Shown here: positions 1-8,704 of the stretch, in pieces
Position numbering within the stretch: the first letter of the stretch is position 1
Layout of the letters: each line of letters starts with the position of its first letter
Assembly: GCF_003335045.1 (NCBI RefSeq)
Contig: NZ_QOZG01000002.1
Coordinates: forward strand, 558,001 to 622,000
Direction of reading: 5' to 3'
DNA from: Paramesorhizobium salinisoli
GTDB lineage: Bacteria > Pseudomonadota > Alphaproteobacteria > Rhizobiales > Rhizobiaceae
Length of the DNA stretch: 64,000 nucleotides
The notes under the pieces: generated by a model
Databases searched by the model: none
Seen by the model: only the letters and a program-made list of their open reading frames with translations
What the model was told of the DNA's origin: nothing
Made by a program: the position numbers and the translations under genes

Positions 1-1
1 G

Positions 2-559
2 TTCATCCGCATCATTGCCTGCATCTTCGGCGGCTATGCCGGATTCTATGCGCCCAATCTCTACGTTTCCAACCGTGCCTCCAAGCGCAAGCAGTCCATC
101 CAGCTCGCCTGGCCGGACGCCCTCGACCTGATGCTGATCTGCGTGGAATCCGGCATGTCGACGGAAGCGGCTTTCCGAAAGGTGGCGGAGGAGATCGGCG
201 CACAGTCCGTCGAACTGGCCGAGGAGTTTGTGCTGACCAATGCGGAATTGTCGTTCCTGCCGGAACGCCGGCAGGCCTATGAGAATCTCGCCAACCGCAC
301 GGGCCTCGATTCGGTGAAGTCGGTGATGCAGGCGCTGATCCAGGCCGAACGCTACGGTACGCCGGTCGCTCAGGCGCTCAGGACGCTTTCGCAGGAAAGC
401 CGCGACATGCGGCTGATGGAGGCGGAGAAGAAGGCGGCCGCGCTGCCGCCGAAGCTGACTGTGCCGATGATCCTGTTCTTCCTGCCGGTGCTTTTCATGG
501 TGATCCTCGGCCCCGCCTTCATCCAGATCAGCGCGCAGGGCGGCCTCTTCGGACAGTGA
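2..559 (+). CDS. tadC: TadC-like type II secretion F-domain protein (5' partial)
   Basis: The reading frame is open from the first bases of the window, so the N-terminus is missing. The visible part is the C-terminal T2SSF domain of an inner-membrane platform protein for Flp/Tad pilus assembly. It shows the family's DALDLMLICVESGMS segment, the region around RYGTPVAQALRTLSQESRDMR, and a final hydrophobic membrane segment (PMILFFLPVLFMVILGPAFI). TadC works with TadB and the ATPase TadA to polymerise pilin. The convergent TPR lipoprotein downstream fits the end of a tad locus. TadB is a close paralogue, but the position next to tadD favours TadC. Confidence 0.85.
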   Translation, partial: FIRIIACIFGGYAGFYAPNLYVSNRASKRKQSIQLAWPDALDLMLICVESGMSTEAAFRKVAEEIGAQSVELAEEFVLTNAELSFLPERRQAYENLANRTGLDSVKSVMQALIQAERYGTPVAQALRTLSQESRDMRLMEAEKKAAALPPKLTVPMILFFLPVLFMVILGPAFIQISAQGGLFGQ

Positions 560-595
560 AGGCTCCTGCCGCTCGGGCGAGAGCCGGGCGATCGA

Positions 596-1402
596 TCAGC
601 TCTTCGGCTTGTCCTTAAGCATGTTCCAGGAGTTCTGCTGGGCGAGCATGGCTCGAAGATACTGGATATTAGCCTCTGCCTGCTGAGGCGAGAGCTCGCG
701 GCGGGCGATCGTTTCCGCCTCCTGGAAACGGCCCTGCAAGCCGATGGCCAGAGCCAGGTTCTGGCGGACGCGGCTGTCGGCGCCCGGTGCCGCGACAGCA
801 TTGCGCATATAGGTTTCGGCGGTTTTCAGATCGCCGGAGAGCATATAGGACATGCCGAGGTTGGACAGGATCGATGGCTCGTTGGGCTGGATGTCGAGTG
901 CACGGCGATAAAGCGTGCGCGCTGTCGTCTGGTCGCCCATCTGGTCGAGGATGGCCCCTTCCGCCGAGACCAGCCGCCAGTCGGGATAGGCCGGCGTCTG
1001 CGCACGGCGCACGGCATCAAGCGCTGCTTCGAACTGTCCGGCGCTGGCGAGCGACTTTCCGTAGGCGGCGAGCACCTGGCGGTCCTGCGGATAGCTGATG
1101 GCGAGCGCGCGCATCACGGCAAGCGCCTGATCGTTGCGCCCTGTCATTCCGAGTACGTTGGCGTAGGCGAGCGCCAAAGGCTTATCTTTCGGGTTCTTCT
1201 GATATCTCAAGCCATAGGTCTGCACGGCCTGCGCCAATTCCAGACTGTTCATCTGCTCGATGGGACGAGCAGAGGCGCGGGAGACGGATCCCGTCGTGGT
1301 CCGGTCCGTCGTGGTGCAACCTGCCGCGCCTGCCGCAAGCACAATCATTGCCGCCGACAAAATGAAACGGCCTCGTTTGCCGACGCCCCGCATCGCCGCC
1401 AT
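596..1402 (-). CDS. tadD: TadD-like TPR lipoprotein
   Basis: About 268 residues with a lipoprotein signal peptide (basic start, hydrophobic run, lipobox AAGC followed by TTTDRTTT), then tandem tetratricopeptide repeats, e.g. ALDIQPNEPSILSNLGMSYM. TadD-type lipoproteins are thought to help secretin assembly or stability of the Tad pilus at the outer membrane. I chose the ATG at 1402 because a GGAGGGG Shine-Dalgarno lies 8 bases upstream; the longer frame to 1444 lacks one. It is convergent with tadC and separated by 36 bases, so it has its own promoter, probably in 1403-1546. A CtrA-like TTAACCAT half site lies there on this strand. Confidence 0.8.
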   Translation of the reverse strand: MAAMRGVGKRGRFILSAAMIVLAAGAAGCTTTDRTTTGSVSRASARPIEQMNSLELAQAVQTYGLRYQKNPKDKPLALAYANVLGMTGRNDQALAVMRALAISYPQDRQVLAAYGKSLASAGQFEAALDAVRRAQTPAYPDWRLVSAEGAILDQMGDQTTARTLYRRALDIQPNEPSILSNLGMSYMLSGDLKTAETYMRNAVAAPGADSRVRQNLALAIGLQGRFQEAETIARRELSPQQAEANIQYLRAMLAQQNSWNMLKDKPKS

Positions 1403-1471
1403 ATTTCGCCCCTCCGGAAACCGGCCCCACAGCCGCTGCCCCACATGATTTCTACCGAAAGAAATATTCTG

Positions 1472-1492
1472 TTAACCCTAACGGATGGTTAA
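1472..1492. promoter_or_regulatory. Inverted TTAACC / GGTTAA pair, candidate CtrA site
   Basis: TTAACC at 1472-1477 faces ATGGTTAA at 1485-1492; the second reads TTAACCAT on the minus strand, the 8-mer form of the CtrA motif in alphaproteobacteria. It lies between the divergent tadD and aminopeptidase genes. Tad pilus genes are known CtrA targets in Caulobacter. Binding here is inference. Confidence 0.35.
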
Positions 1493-1546
1493 GAATTGCC
1501 ATGTTTGAGTGCTTCCACCCGTCAATTGCCGAAGAAGGTCCGCCGC

Positions 1547-2932
1547 ATGCCCGTCGATATTATCGCCCGCAAGACACCCGAAAGCCGGCCGGTCTGGCTG
1601 GTGACGAAGGATGACTTTGGTAAACTGCCGCTGCCAGAAAATGCCGCCGCCTGGGCGCAGGCGAATGGCTTCACCGGACAGTCGGGACGCATTGTTATCG
1701 TGCCCGACGGCGCAGGCGGCATAGCGGGTGCGCTGTTTGGAACGGAAAGGCCCGGCAAGGACGGTCAATCGCGGCTTCTCGCGGGAAAGCTGGCGCGTGG
1801 TCTGCCTGAGGGAGCCTGGCACATCGAAGGCGATGCCGGGGATGCGGAGCTTCTGGCGCTGGCCTTTCTCATGGGAGGCTACAGTTTCGACCGGTACCGC
1901 AAGGCAGAGGACGCTAAGAGGGCGGTTCTTGTCCTGCCCGTCGGCGTCGATGAAGCCGAGACAAGGCGCGTTTTCGCCGGTGTGAGGTTCGCCCGCGATC
2001 TCATCAATACACCCGCCAACGATATGGGGCCGGATGCGCTGGAGGAACAGGCGCGGCTTCTGGCAAAAACGCATGATGCTGAAATCGCAGTGATAACAGG
2101 GTCCGAACTCCTGGAAGGGAACTTTCCGATGATCCATGCGGTCGGCCGCGCCGGTTCGCAAGCGCCGCGCCTCATCGACATCTCATGGGGGGACCAGAGC
2201 CATCCGAAGGTCACGCTGGTCGGCAAGGGTGTGTGCTTCGACACCGGCGGCCTCGACATCAAGCCGTCGAGCGGCATGCTCCTGATGAAGAAGGATATGG
2301 GCGGCGCGGCCAATGTGCTGGGCCTCGCCCACATGGTCATGGATGCCAAACTGCCGGTGCGGCTCAGGGTGCTGATCCCGGCGGTTGAGAACGCCATCGC
2401 GGGCAATGCCTTCCGCCCCGGCGATATACTGGTGAGCCGCAAGGGCATCAGTGTGGAAATCGGCAATACGGACGCCGAGGGCCGGCTGGTGCTGGCCGAT
2501 GCGCTGGCGCTGGCCGACGAGGAGGCGCCAGACCTTTTGATCGACATGGCGACACTGACGGGCGCGGCGCGCGTGGCGCTCGGCCCCGACCTGCCGCCCT
2601 TCTATACCGATGACGACGGTTTTGCCGACGAAATGGCGAAAGCTTCCCACACCGTGGCAGACCCGATCTGGCGCATGCCTCTCTGGGCGCCATACGACAC
2701 GAAGCTTTCCTCGCGCATCGCCGACATCAACAATGTCACGTCCGACGGCTTCGCCGGATCGGTGACGGCGGCGCTCTTCCTGAAGCGCTTTGTCGAGAAG
2801 GCGCGCATCTGGAGCCATTTCGATATCTTCGGCTGGACGCCGGTGGAAAAGCCGGCAGCCCCTGTGGGCGGCGAGGCGCAGGCGATACGCGCCCTTTACC
2901 ATCTCATGAAGCAGCGCTTCCCAGTCGCCTGA
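1547..2932 (+). CDS. Leucyl aminopeptidase family protein (M17)
   Basis: A 461-residue cytosolic M17 metalloaminopeptidase that removes N-terminal residues from peptides using two metal ions. The C-terminal catalytic domain has the hallmark blocks: CFDTGGLDIKPSSGMLLMKKD (metal and catalytic lysine region) and NTDAEGRLVLADAL (the family signature). The N-terminal domain is divergent, as usual. The ATG at 1547 is preferred over the upstream TTG at 1496 because GAAGAAGG lies about 9 bases before it. The family also includes PepA proteins that bind DNA, but the protein is not closely enough like PepA to claim that role. It is probably monocistronic; a palindrome follows the stop. Confidence 0.9.
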   Translation: MPVDIIARKTPESRPVWLVTKDDFGKLPLPENAAAWAQANGFTGQSGRIVIVPDGAGGIAGALFGTERPGKDGQSRLLAGKLARGLPEGAWHIEGDAGDAELLALAFLMGGYSFDRYRKAEDAKRAVLVLPVGVDEAETRRVFAGVRFARDLINTPANDMGPDALEEQARLLAKTHDAEIAVITGSELLEGNFPMIHAVGRAGSQAPRLIDISWGDQSHPKVTLVGKGVCFDTGGLDIKPSSGMLLMKKDMGGAANVLGLAHMVMDAKLPVRLRVLIPAVENAIAGNAFRPGDILVSRKGISVEIGNTDAEGRLVLADALALADEEAPDLLIDMATLTGAARVALGPDLPPFYTDDDGFADEMAKASHTVADPIWRMPLWAPYDTKLSSRIADINNVTSDGFAGSVTAALFLKRFVEKARIWSHFDIFGWTPVEKPAAPVGGEAQAIRALYHLMKQRFPVA

Positions 2933-2933
2933 T

Positions 2934-2951
2934 CCCGCTTGCGCAAGCGGG
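2934..2951. repeat. 18-bp perfect palindrome after the aminopeptidase gene
   Basis: CCCGCTTGC at 2934-2942 is followed at once by its reverse complement at 2943-2951. It starts right after the stop codon. No T-run follows on the plus strand, so it is not a canonical terminator; it may be a REP-like element or a 3'-end stabilising hairpin. Confidence 0.4.
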
Positions 2952-2996
2952 TCAAAGCCGATTGAATGATACGGAGCCGAAACGATATGGATCCGT

Positions 2997-3347
2997 ATGC
3001 CAATCGAACTGAAACCGCTGCAGGCGCTGACGCTCTTGAAGACCGTGGCTCTCGCTGAAGTCCGCGATGAGATGCCCGATCTGACCTGGCGTCAGATGGC
3101 GATCCTGCTGACCATTTATCTGGAGCCGCCGCCGCATACGGTGCGGGGGCTCGCTGCCAAGCTCGACGTGACCAAGCCCGTGATCACCCGCGCGCTTGAC
3201 ACTATGGGCGCCATGGAGCTTGTCTCACGGCATCGTGATGAGAAAGACCGCCGCAATGTACTCATAAAGAGAACCGTAAGCGGGGCGCTTTATGTCGAAA
3301 GGCTGGGTGATCTGGTGATCGCAAAATCGAGGGAACTGCCGCTATGA
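2997..3347 (+). CDS. MarR-family transcriptional regulator
   Basis: A 116-residue winged-helix protein. The recognition-helix region reads TVRGLAAKLDVTKPVITRALDTMGAMELVSRHRDEKDRRNVLIKRT, which is the MarR pattern of helix-turn-helix followed by a basic wing with DxRD/R residues. It is shorter than typical MarR proteins (about 140-150), because the terminal dimerisation helices are short. The stop overlaps the start of the NlpC/P60 gene by four bases (ATGA), so the two are translationally coupled. Target and ligand are unknown; envelope remodelling is a guess from the partner gene. Confidence 0.75.
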   Translation: MPIELKPLQALTLLKTVALAEVRDEMPDLTWRQMAILLTIYLEPPPHTVRGLAAKLDVTKPVITRALDTMGAMELVSRHRDEKDRRNVLIKRTVSGALYVERLGDLVIAKSRELPL

Positions 3348-4222
3348 CCATGCCAGAGCAAAATCCTGCTCTAGACCGTCGCCTTCATGCCTTCCGGCCC
3401 GATCTTGCCGACATACGGTTGCGCGGCAAGGTGGACGCCGGACGCTTCACCGAGGGAACGCCGATGCGGGTCGCCCTGCCGGTGGTTGATGTGCGCAGCG
3501 AACCGCGCCCCGATAGCGGACCGCAGACACAGCTTCTGCTCGGCGATGACGTAGAGGTTTTCGAGGAGGCCGATGGCTGGTGCTGGATTCGGTCGTTGCG
3601 CGACGGCTATGTCGGCTATGTCAGCGATTTCTCGCTGGAGCGGCCGCGCGGCGAGCCGACCCATGTGGTCTGCGTTCCCCGCACCTTCGTCTATCCCGGG
3701 GCGGATCTGCGCTTCCCGCACACGCGCGCGCTATCGCTCGGTTCGCGCATAGCCATCACCGGCGAGGCGGAAACCCGCGGCACGCGATATCTCACGCTCG
3801 AAAGCGGCGAGGCTGTTATCGCCGGACACATGCGGCCGATCGGCGAGCATGGCGATGATTTCGTCGCGGTGGCCGAGACATTGCTCCATACGCCTTATCT
3901 GTGGGGCGGGTCGTCTGGCTTCGGTATCGACTGCTCGGGATTGGTGCAACTGTCCATGCTGATGGCGGGACGAAATGTGCTGCGCGACACCGACATGCAG
4001 GCGGCGACGATCGGCACAGTCGTCGAACCGGATGGCGATTACGGCAATCTGAAGCGCGGCGATCTCGTCTTCTGGAAGGGCCATGTTGCGATCATGGACG
4101 ATGCAAAGACGTTGATCCATTCCAATGGCCACACGATGAGCACCACATTCGAGCCGCTGCGCGATGCCATCGAGCGCATTGCCTATCTGTATGGGTATCC
4201 GACGGTTATCAGACGACCGTAA
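3344..4222 (+). CDS. NlpC/P60-family peptidoglycan hydrolase with SH3 domains
   Basis: A 292-residue protein with two N-terminal bacterial SH3-type modules (about residues 35-165) and a C-terminal NlpC/P60 cysteine peptidase domain. The catalytic cysteine is Cys197 in GIDCSGL, the histidine is His247 in WKGHVAI, and a third polar residue is His259 (LIHSNGH). Such enzymes cut D-Glu-meso-DAP type bonds in peptidoglycan stem peptides or recycle murein peptides. No signal peptide is visible, which suggests either cytoplasmic peptide recycling or a non-classical route. The start overlaps the MarR gene stop. Confidence 0.85.
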   Translation: MTMPEQNPALDRRLHAFRPDLADIRLRGKVDAGRFTEGTPMRVALPVVDVRSEPRPDSGPQTQLLLGDDVEVFEEADGWCWIRSLRDGYVGYVSDFSLERPRGEPTHVVCVPRTFVYPGADLRFPHTRALSLGSRIAITGEAETRGTRYLTLESGEAVIAGHMRPIGEHGDDFVAVAETLLHTPYLWGGSSGFGIDCSGLVQLSMLMAGRNVLRDTDMQAATIGTVVEPDGDYGNLKRGDLVFWKGHVAIMDDAKTLIHSNGHTMSTTFEPLRDAIERIAYLYGYPTVIRRP

Positions 4223-4234
4223 TTCAGGGGCCGC

Positions 4235-5236
4235 CTAAATCTTATCCGGCAATACCCGATCCGGTGGACGGTGGCCATCGACGAAGGCGCGGATATTGAT
4301 GATGACCCGATCGCCCATGTCGGTCCGCCCCTCGATGGTGGCGGAGCCCATATGGGGCAGGATGACCACCTTGCCCTCCGCGGCGAGCCTGACGAGCCTG
4401 GGGTTGACGGCGGGCTCGTGCTCGAAGACATCGAGTCCTGCACCGGCAAGCTTGCCCTGTTCGATCTGCTCGATCAGCGCGCTTTCGTCGATGATCTGAC
4501 CGCGCGCCGTGTTGACGAGATAGGCGGTCGGCTGCATCAGCGCGATCCGGCGCGCCGAAAGCAGGTGGAAGGTTGCCGGTGTCGATGGGCAGTTGACCGA
4601 GATGATGTCCATGCGCGCCAGCATCTGGTCGAGGCTGTCCCAATAGGTGGCTTCCAGTTCCTCCTCGATGCGGGGACTGACATGATGCCGGTTATGATAA
4701 TGGATCGACAGGCCAAAAGCCTTGGCGCGGCGCGCGACGGCAGTGCCGATGCGGCCCATGCCGACGATGCCGAGACGCTTGCCCCAGATTCGGCGGCCCA
4801 GCATCCATGTCGGAGACCAGCCCGGCCATTTGCCGGAATCGCCGAGCACGTTGGCGCCTTCCACCAAGCGGCGAGGCGCGGACAGGATCAGCGCCATGGT
4901 CATGTCCGCGGTGTCCTCCGTCAGGACGTTCGGCGTGTTGGTGACGGTGATGCCGCGCCTGGCGGCGGCCGTGACATCGATGTTGTCGACGCCATTGCCG
5001 AAATTGGCGATGAGCTTCATGTTGGGCCCAGCCTGCTCTATGACCGCCGCGTCGATGATATCGCTGATGGTGGGGACGAGAACGTCGGCTTGCTTCATGG
5101 CCGCGACGATCTCAGGCTGGGTCATTGGACGGTCGTCGATATTGAGCCTGGCGTCGAAAAGCTCGCGCATGCGCGTTTCGACCGGGTCCGGAAGCTTCCG
5201 TGTAATGAAGACCAAAGGCTTCTTTCTGCTCGACAT
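4235..5236 (-). CDS. D-2-hydroxyacid dehydrogenase, glyoxylate reductase type
   Basis: A 333-residue NAD(P)H-dependent D-isomer-specific 2-hydroxyacid dehydrogenase. The Rossmann dinucleotide loop is GMGRIGTAVARR. The catalytic triad is Arg in NTARGQIID, Glu in DVFEHEP and His in ILPHMGSAT. Family members reduce glyoxylate to glycolate or hydroxypyruvate to glycerate; the exact substrate cannot be read from sequence. The frame extends to a GTG at 5242, but the ATG at 5236 sits 5-8 bases after AAAGGGG and is preferred. It is convergent with the NlpC/P60 gene (12-base gap) and divergent from the SH3 protein. Confidence 0.88.
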   Translation of the reverse strand: MSSRKKPLVFITRKLPDPVETRMRELFDARLNIDDRPMTQPEIVAAMKQADVLVPTISDIIDAAVIEQAGPNMKLIANFGNGVDNIDVTAAARRGITVTNTPNVLTEDTADMTMALILSAPRRLVEGANVLGDSGKWPGWSPTWMLGRRIWGKRLGIVGMGRIGTAVARRAKAFGLSIHYHNRHHVSPRIEEELEATYWDSLDQMLARMDIISVNCPSTPATFHLLSARRIALMQPTAYLVNTARGQIIDESALIEQIEQGKLAGAGLDVFEHEPAVNPRLVRLAAEGKVVILPHMGSATIEGRTDMGDRVIINIRAFVDGHRPPDRVLPDKI

Positions 5237-5416
5237 ATCCACCCCTTTGCGCCTCGCGTTGAGACCTCTTTAACCAAGAGGGTGCAGACTGCAATCCTGT
5301 CTGGACCTGTTGACTGTCTATCAAGGCAGCGCGCCAAAGACAAAGAAAAACACGGGCTGGCATTGTGTCAGGGGTTATCACCCAAAAGACGTGACGGCAG
5401 AACCGGCGAGGGCATT

Positions 5417-5989
5417 TTGTACAAGGATTTTCGACTGCGTTTCCCCATTCTCCTGGTCGGGGTTGTTTCCCTTTTTCTCATGGGTGCACCACTTGGCGTC
5501 CCTCCTCAGCAACATGCTACCGCCGCAGAACCCGCCGGAACTGTGCTTGGCCCGAGTGGATTGCCTCTACCGCGCTTCGTCAGCCTGAAACCCAGCCGCG
5601 TCAATCTGCGGATCGGGCCGGGTCGGCAATATGCCGTTTCATGGATGTTCCAGAAGTCCGGGCTGCCGGTCGAGATCATCCAGGAATATGACAATTGGCG
5701 CCGCATCCGCGATGCCGACGGCACAGAGGGCTGGGTCTACCAGTCGCTGCTTTCCGGCAAGCGCACCGCGATTGCCGCGCCGTGGAAGAAAGACGATCCC
5801 AAAGCGCTCCTGGAGCTCTATGGAAGCCCCGGCGAAACGGCAGGCATCGTCGCACGCGTACAGCCCGGCGTCATCGGGACGGTGGAGGAATGCACCGGCG
5901 AATGGTGCCGCTTCGACATCAACAAGGTCCGCGGCTGGATGAAACAGTCTGAACTCTGGGGCGCATATCCCGGCGAGAAATTCGATTAA
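5417..5989 (+). CDS. Exported SH3-domain protein
   Basis: About 190 residues. A hydrophobic segment near the N-terminus (RFPILLVGVVSLFLMG) is a signal peptide or anchor. It is followed by two SH3-like modules: PSRVNLRIGPGRQYAVSWMF...GWVYQSLLSGKR, and a second one ending in GWMKQSELWGAYPGEKF. These domains usually bind cell-wall or envelope ligands; there is no enzymatic domain. The start is uncertain: TTG at 5417 has GGCGAGGG upstream and keeps the full signal peptide, while the in-frame ATG at 5480 would remove most of it. The frame runs open much further upstream, but that part is antisense to the dehydrogenase gene and not real. Confidence 0.75.
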   Translation: MYKDFRLRFPILLVGVVSLFLMGAPLGVPPQQHATAAEPAGTVLGPSGLPLPRFVSLKPSRVNLRIGPGRQYAVSWMFQKSGLPVEIIQEYDNWRRIRDADGTEGWVYQSLLSGKRTAIAAPWKKDDPKALLELYGSPGETAGIVARVQPGVIGTVEECTGEWCRFDINKVRGWMKQSELWGAYPGEKFD

Positions 5990-6048
5990 AGCAACAGCAT
6001 GGTTCCAGGTTCACCCAAACGAACCGCTTGCGCATCCCAAAAGCGGAC

Positions 6049-6073
6049 AAAATAAAAGCGGCCCAAGGGCCGC
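6049..6073 (-). terminator. Rho-independent terminator of irr
   Basis: GCGGCCC at 6058-6064 and GGGCCGC at 6067-6073 form a hairpin; on the minus strand it is followed by CTTTTATTTT. It is 31 bases downstream of the irr stop. Confidence 0.75.
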
Positions 6074-6103
6074 CTGTTCATTGCCTACCAATGAGAACCC
6101 GGA

Positions 6104-6538
6104 TTAGTGGTCCTTGCGGCGCAGGCGCACTATGATATCGACATTGACGATCTCCATCCCTTCGGGCGGTTCGGGCAGGTTGCCGACGACCGGCTGCCCC
6201 TTCGGTCCGTTGGGGATGTCGATGACCGTATTGTCGCCTTCGACGAAGAAATGCTGGTGATCGGATATGTTGGTGTCGAAATAGGTCTTCGCACCCTCGA
6301 TCGCGAGAATGCGCAGCATTCCGGCCTCGGTGAACTGGTGCAGCGTGTTATAGACGGTCGCAAGCGAGACCGGCACGTCGGCAACCACCGCTTCCTCGTG
6401 CAGTTCCTCGGCGGAAAGATGGCGGTCGCCCTGGGCAAAGATAAGGCTCGCGAGCGCAATGCGCTGCCGTGTCGGACGCAGTCCGGCAAGACGCAAACGG
6501 TCCTCAATATCGGCTACATGCGAAGAATGTATGTGCAC
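6104..6538 (-). CDS. irr: Fur-family iron response regulator Irr
   Basis: A 144-residue Fur-superfamily protein. An N-terminal winged helix (RLAGLRPTRQRIALASLIF ... SLATVYNTLHQFTEAGMLR) is followed by a dimerisation domain with the conserved region FDTNISDHQHFFVEGDN (His94, His96). The lack of a GCPW-type haem regulatory motif at the N-terminus is usual for Irr outside Bradyrhizobium. In Rhizobiales, Irr accumulates under iron or haem limitation, represses iron-using genes and activates uptake. The location directly upstream of, and divergent to, fabA is the arrangement expected in Brucella. I did not see a clear ICE-type operator in 6539-6771. Confidence 0.9.
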   Translation of the reverse strand: MHIHSSHVADIEDRLRLAGLRPTRQRIALASLIFAQGDRHLSAEELHEEAVVADVPVSLATVYNTLHQFTEAGMLRILAIEGAKTYFDTNISDHQHFFVEGDNTVIDIPNGPKGQPVVGNLPEPPEGMEIVNVDIIVRLRRKDH

Positions 6539-6771
6539 TGTCGTTCCGTCAGCTTGGTGTCAAATTTGCTCAAAAGCGTCGCAGGCAGTTGCCCATGATG
6601 CATCTCCATTGATATATGCCGTCGCAAGACAACGATCAATAGGCGTTTCCTATGCCATAAATGCCGGGAAAAAGCTATTGGCACGGTTTTACTGTTGGAA
6701 ACACTCCGTGTTAGGGATGTGCAGACACCGGGGCGCTGGTCAGCGACCTGGACATATCGATGGGAGACATG

Positions 6772-7287
6772 ATGGCAGAGCAGAAATCGAGCTACGGGTT
6801 TGAGGAACTCCTTTCCTGTGCGCGCGGCGAAATGTTCGGTCCGGGCAATGCGCAATTGCCGGCGCCGCCGATGCTGATGTTCGATCGGATTACCGATATT
6901 TCGGAAACCGGCGGTGAACATGGCAAAGGCTATATACGGGCAGAGTTCGATATAAAGCCCGATTTGTGGTTCTTCCCGTGCCACTTCATCGGCAATCCGA
7001 TCATGCCCGGTTGCCTCGGTCTCGACGCCATGTGGCAGTTGACCGGGTTCTTCCTCGGCTGGCTCGGGGAACCGGGCAGAGGCATGGCGCTCTCCACCGG
7101 TGAAGTGAAATTCAAGGGAATGGTCACGCCGAAGACCAAGCTCGTCGAATATGGCATCGATTTCAAACGCGTGATGCGTGGACGTCTGGTGCTCGGCACC
7201 GCCGATGGCTGGCTGAAGGCCGATGGCGAGACTATCTATTGGGCGACAGACCTGCGGGTCGGCCTTTCCAAGGAAAAGGCAGCCTGA
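6772..7287 (+). CDS. fabA: 3-hydroxydecanoyl-ACP dehydratase/isomerase FabA
   Basis: A 171-residue hot-dog-fold enzyme that dehydrates 3-hydroxydecanoyl-ACP and isomerises trans-2- to cis-3-decenoyl-ACP, the branch point for anaerobic unsaturated fatty acid synthesis. The catalytic His71 ([13 protein letters not shown]) and Asp85 (LGLDAMWQ) are present, and the length matches E. coli FabA. I take the ATG at 6772, with GGGAG a few bases upstream; ATGs at 6769 and 6760 are in frame and possible. It is the first gene of fabA-fabB-fabI on the plus strand. Confidence 0.95.
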   Translation: MAEQKSSYGFEELLSCARGEMFGPGNAQLPAPPMLMFDRITDISETGGEHGKGYIRAEFDIKPDLWFFPCHFIGNPIMPGCLGLDAMWQLTGFFLGWLGEPGRGMALSTGEVKFKGMVTPKTKLVEYGIDFKRVMRGRLVLGTADGWLKADGETIYWATDLRVGLSKEKAA

Positions 7288-7465
7288 AGACCGGATGCAA
7301 ACCTGACAAGGGTCTGGCCTGATCAAGAGGCCTTCCCTATGGTTCGATGAGCATGGCACCCCTGAGGCGGGGAATTTTTGAAGGCTCTGCTCAAAACTCG
7401 TGCGAGACGTACCTATCTTCGTTTCCAGGGAAAACCTGGAAAAGACCGGTACAAAGGAGAGAGTG

Positions 7466-8689
7466 ATGCGGCGTGTGGTCGTCACCGGAATGGGGATCGT
7501 ATCCTCAATTGGAAACAACACGCAGGAGGTGCTCGCCTCGCTGCATGAAGCCAAGTCCGGCATTGGGCGGGCGGAAGATTACGCCGCGCTCGGTTTCCGT
7601 TGCCAGGTGCATGGCGCACCCGAGATTGATGCCGAGGCCCTCGTCGATCGCCGCGCAATGCGCTTTCACGGGCGCGGGACGGCATGGAACCACATCGCCA
7701 TGGATCAGGCGATCCTCGATGCGGGACTCGACGAAAGCGAGATTTCCAACGAACGCACCGGTATCATCATGGGGTCGGGCGGACCCTCGACCCGCACCAT
7801 CGTCGAAGCCGCCGACATCACGCGTGAAAAAGGTCCCAAGCGGATCGGCCCGTTCGCGGTGCCGAAAGCGATGAGTTCGACTGCATCGGCGACGCTTGCC
7901 ACCTTCTTCAAGATCAAAGGCATCAACTATTCCATCTCGTCTGCCTGCGCGACATCCAACCATTGCATCGGCAATGCCTATGAGATGATCCAGTATGGCA
8001 AGCAGGACCGCATGTTCGCCGGCGGCTGCGAGGATCTCGACTGGACGCTGTCGGCTCTGTTCGACGCCATGGGCGCGATGTCGACGAAATATAACGACCG
8101 CCCATCGACCGCTTCCCGCGCGTATGACAAGAACCGTGACGGTTTCGTCATCGCCGGCGGCGCAGGCGTGCTGGTGCTGGAGGAACTGGAGGTCGCCAAG
8201 GCGCGCGGCGCCAAGATCTATGGCGAGATCGTCGGCTATGGCGCCACATCCGATGGCTACGACATGGTTGCCCCGTCGGGCGAAGGCGCTGAACGCTGCA
8301 TGAAGATGGCGCTTTCCACCGTCAAGGAAAAGATCGACTACATCAACCCGCACGCGACCTCTACGCCCGCGGGCGACGCACCGGAGATCGAGGCGATCCG
8401 CCGCGTGTTCGGCTCGGGCGATTCCTGCCCGCCGATTTCGGCGACGAAGTCGCTGACCGGCCATTCGCTCGGCGCGACGGGCGTACAGGAAGCGATCTAT
8501 TCGCTCCTCATGATGCAGAACGACTTCATCTGCGAGAGCGCCCATATCGAAGAACTGGACCCGGCCTTTGCCGACATGCCGATAGTCCGCAAGCGCATCG
8601 ACAATGCTCGTCTGAACACAGTCCTGTCGAATTCCTTCGGATTCGGGGGAACGAATGCGACGCTGGTGTTCCAGCGCTATCAGGGCTGA
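7466..8689 (+). CDS. fabB: 3-oxoacyl-ACP synthase I FabB
   Basis: A 407-residue condensing enzyme that elongates acyl-ACP, including the cis-unsaturated intermediates made by FabA. The thiolase-fold active site is complete: cysteine in [10 protein letters not shown], histidines in [11 protein letters not shown] and [10 protein letters not shown], and the final [10 protein letters not shown] loop. The ATG at 7466 follows AAAGGAGAGAGTG, a strong ribosome binding site; 22 codons of upstream frame are not needed. The 178-base gap from fabA contains a GGCCT/AGGCC hairpin (7316-7332) but no convincing terminator, so co-transcription with fabA is likely. Confidence 0.96.
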   Translation: MRRVVVTGMGIVSSIGNNTQEVLASLHEAKSGIGRAEDYAALGFRCQVHGAPEIDAEALVDRRAMRFHGRGTAWNHIAMDQAILDAGLDESEISNERTGIIMGSGGPSTRTIVEAADITREKGPKRIGPFAVPKAMSSTASATLATFFKIKGINYSISSACATSNHCIGNAYEMIQYGKQDRMFAGGCEDLDWTLSALFDAMGAMSTKYNDRPSTASRAYDKNRDGFVIAGGAGVLVLEELEVAKARGAKIYGEIVGYGATSDGYDMVAPSGEGAERCMKMALSTVKEKIDYINPHATSTPAGDAPEIEAIRRVFGSGDSCPPISATKSLTGHSLGATGVQEAIYSLLMMQNDFICESAHIEELDPAFADMPIVRKRIDNARLNTVLSNSFGFGGTNATLVFQRYQG

Positions 8690-8704
8690 CGGAGAGGGAA
8701 TATC

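Noticed and set aside
4271-5416. Plus-strand open frame antisense to the 2-hydroxyacid dehydrogenase, continuous with the SH3 protein
   Set aside because: Only the part from about 5417 has a signal peptide and SH3 modules. The rest is the shadow of the dehydrogenase.
6539-6771. Irr or RirA operator between irr and fabA
   Set aside because: I looked for ICE-like (TTTAGAA...TTCTAAA) and IRO-like palindromes and saw none good enough to report.
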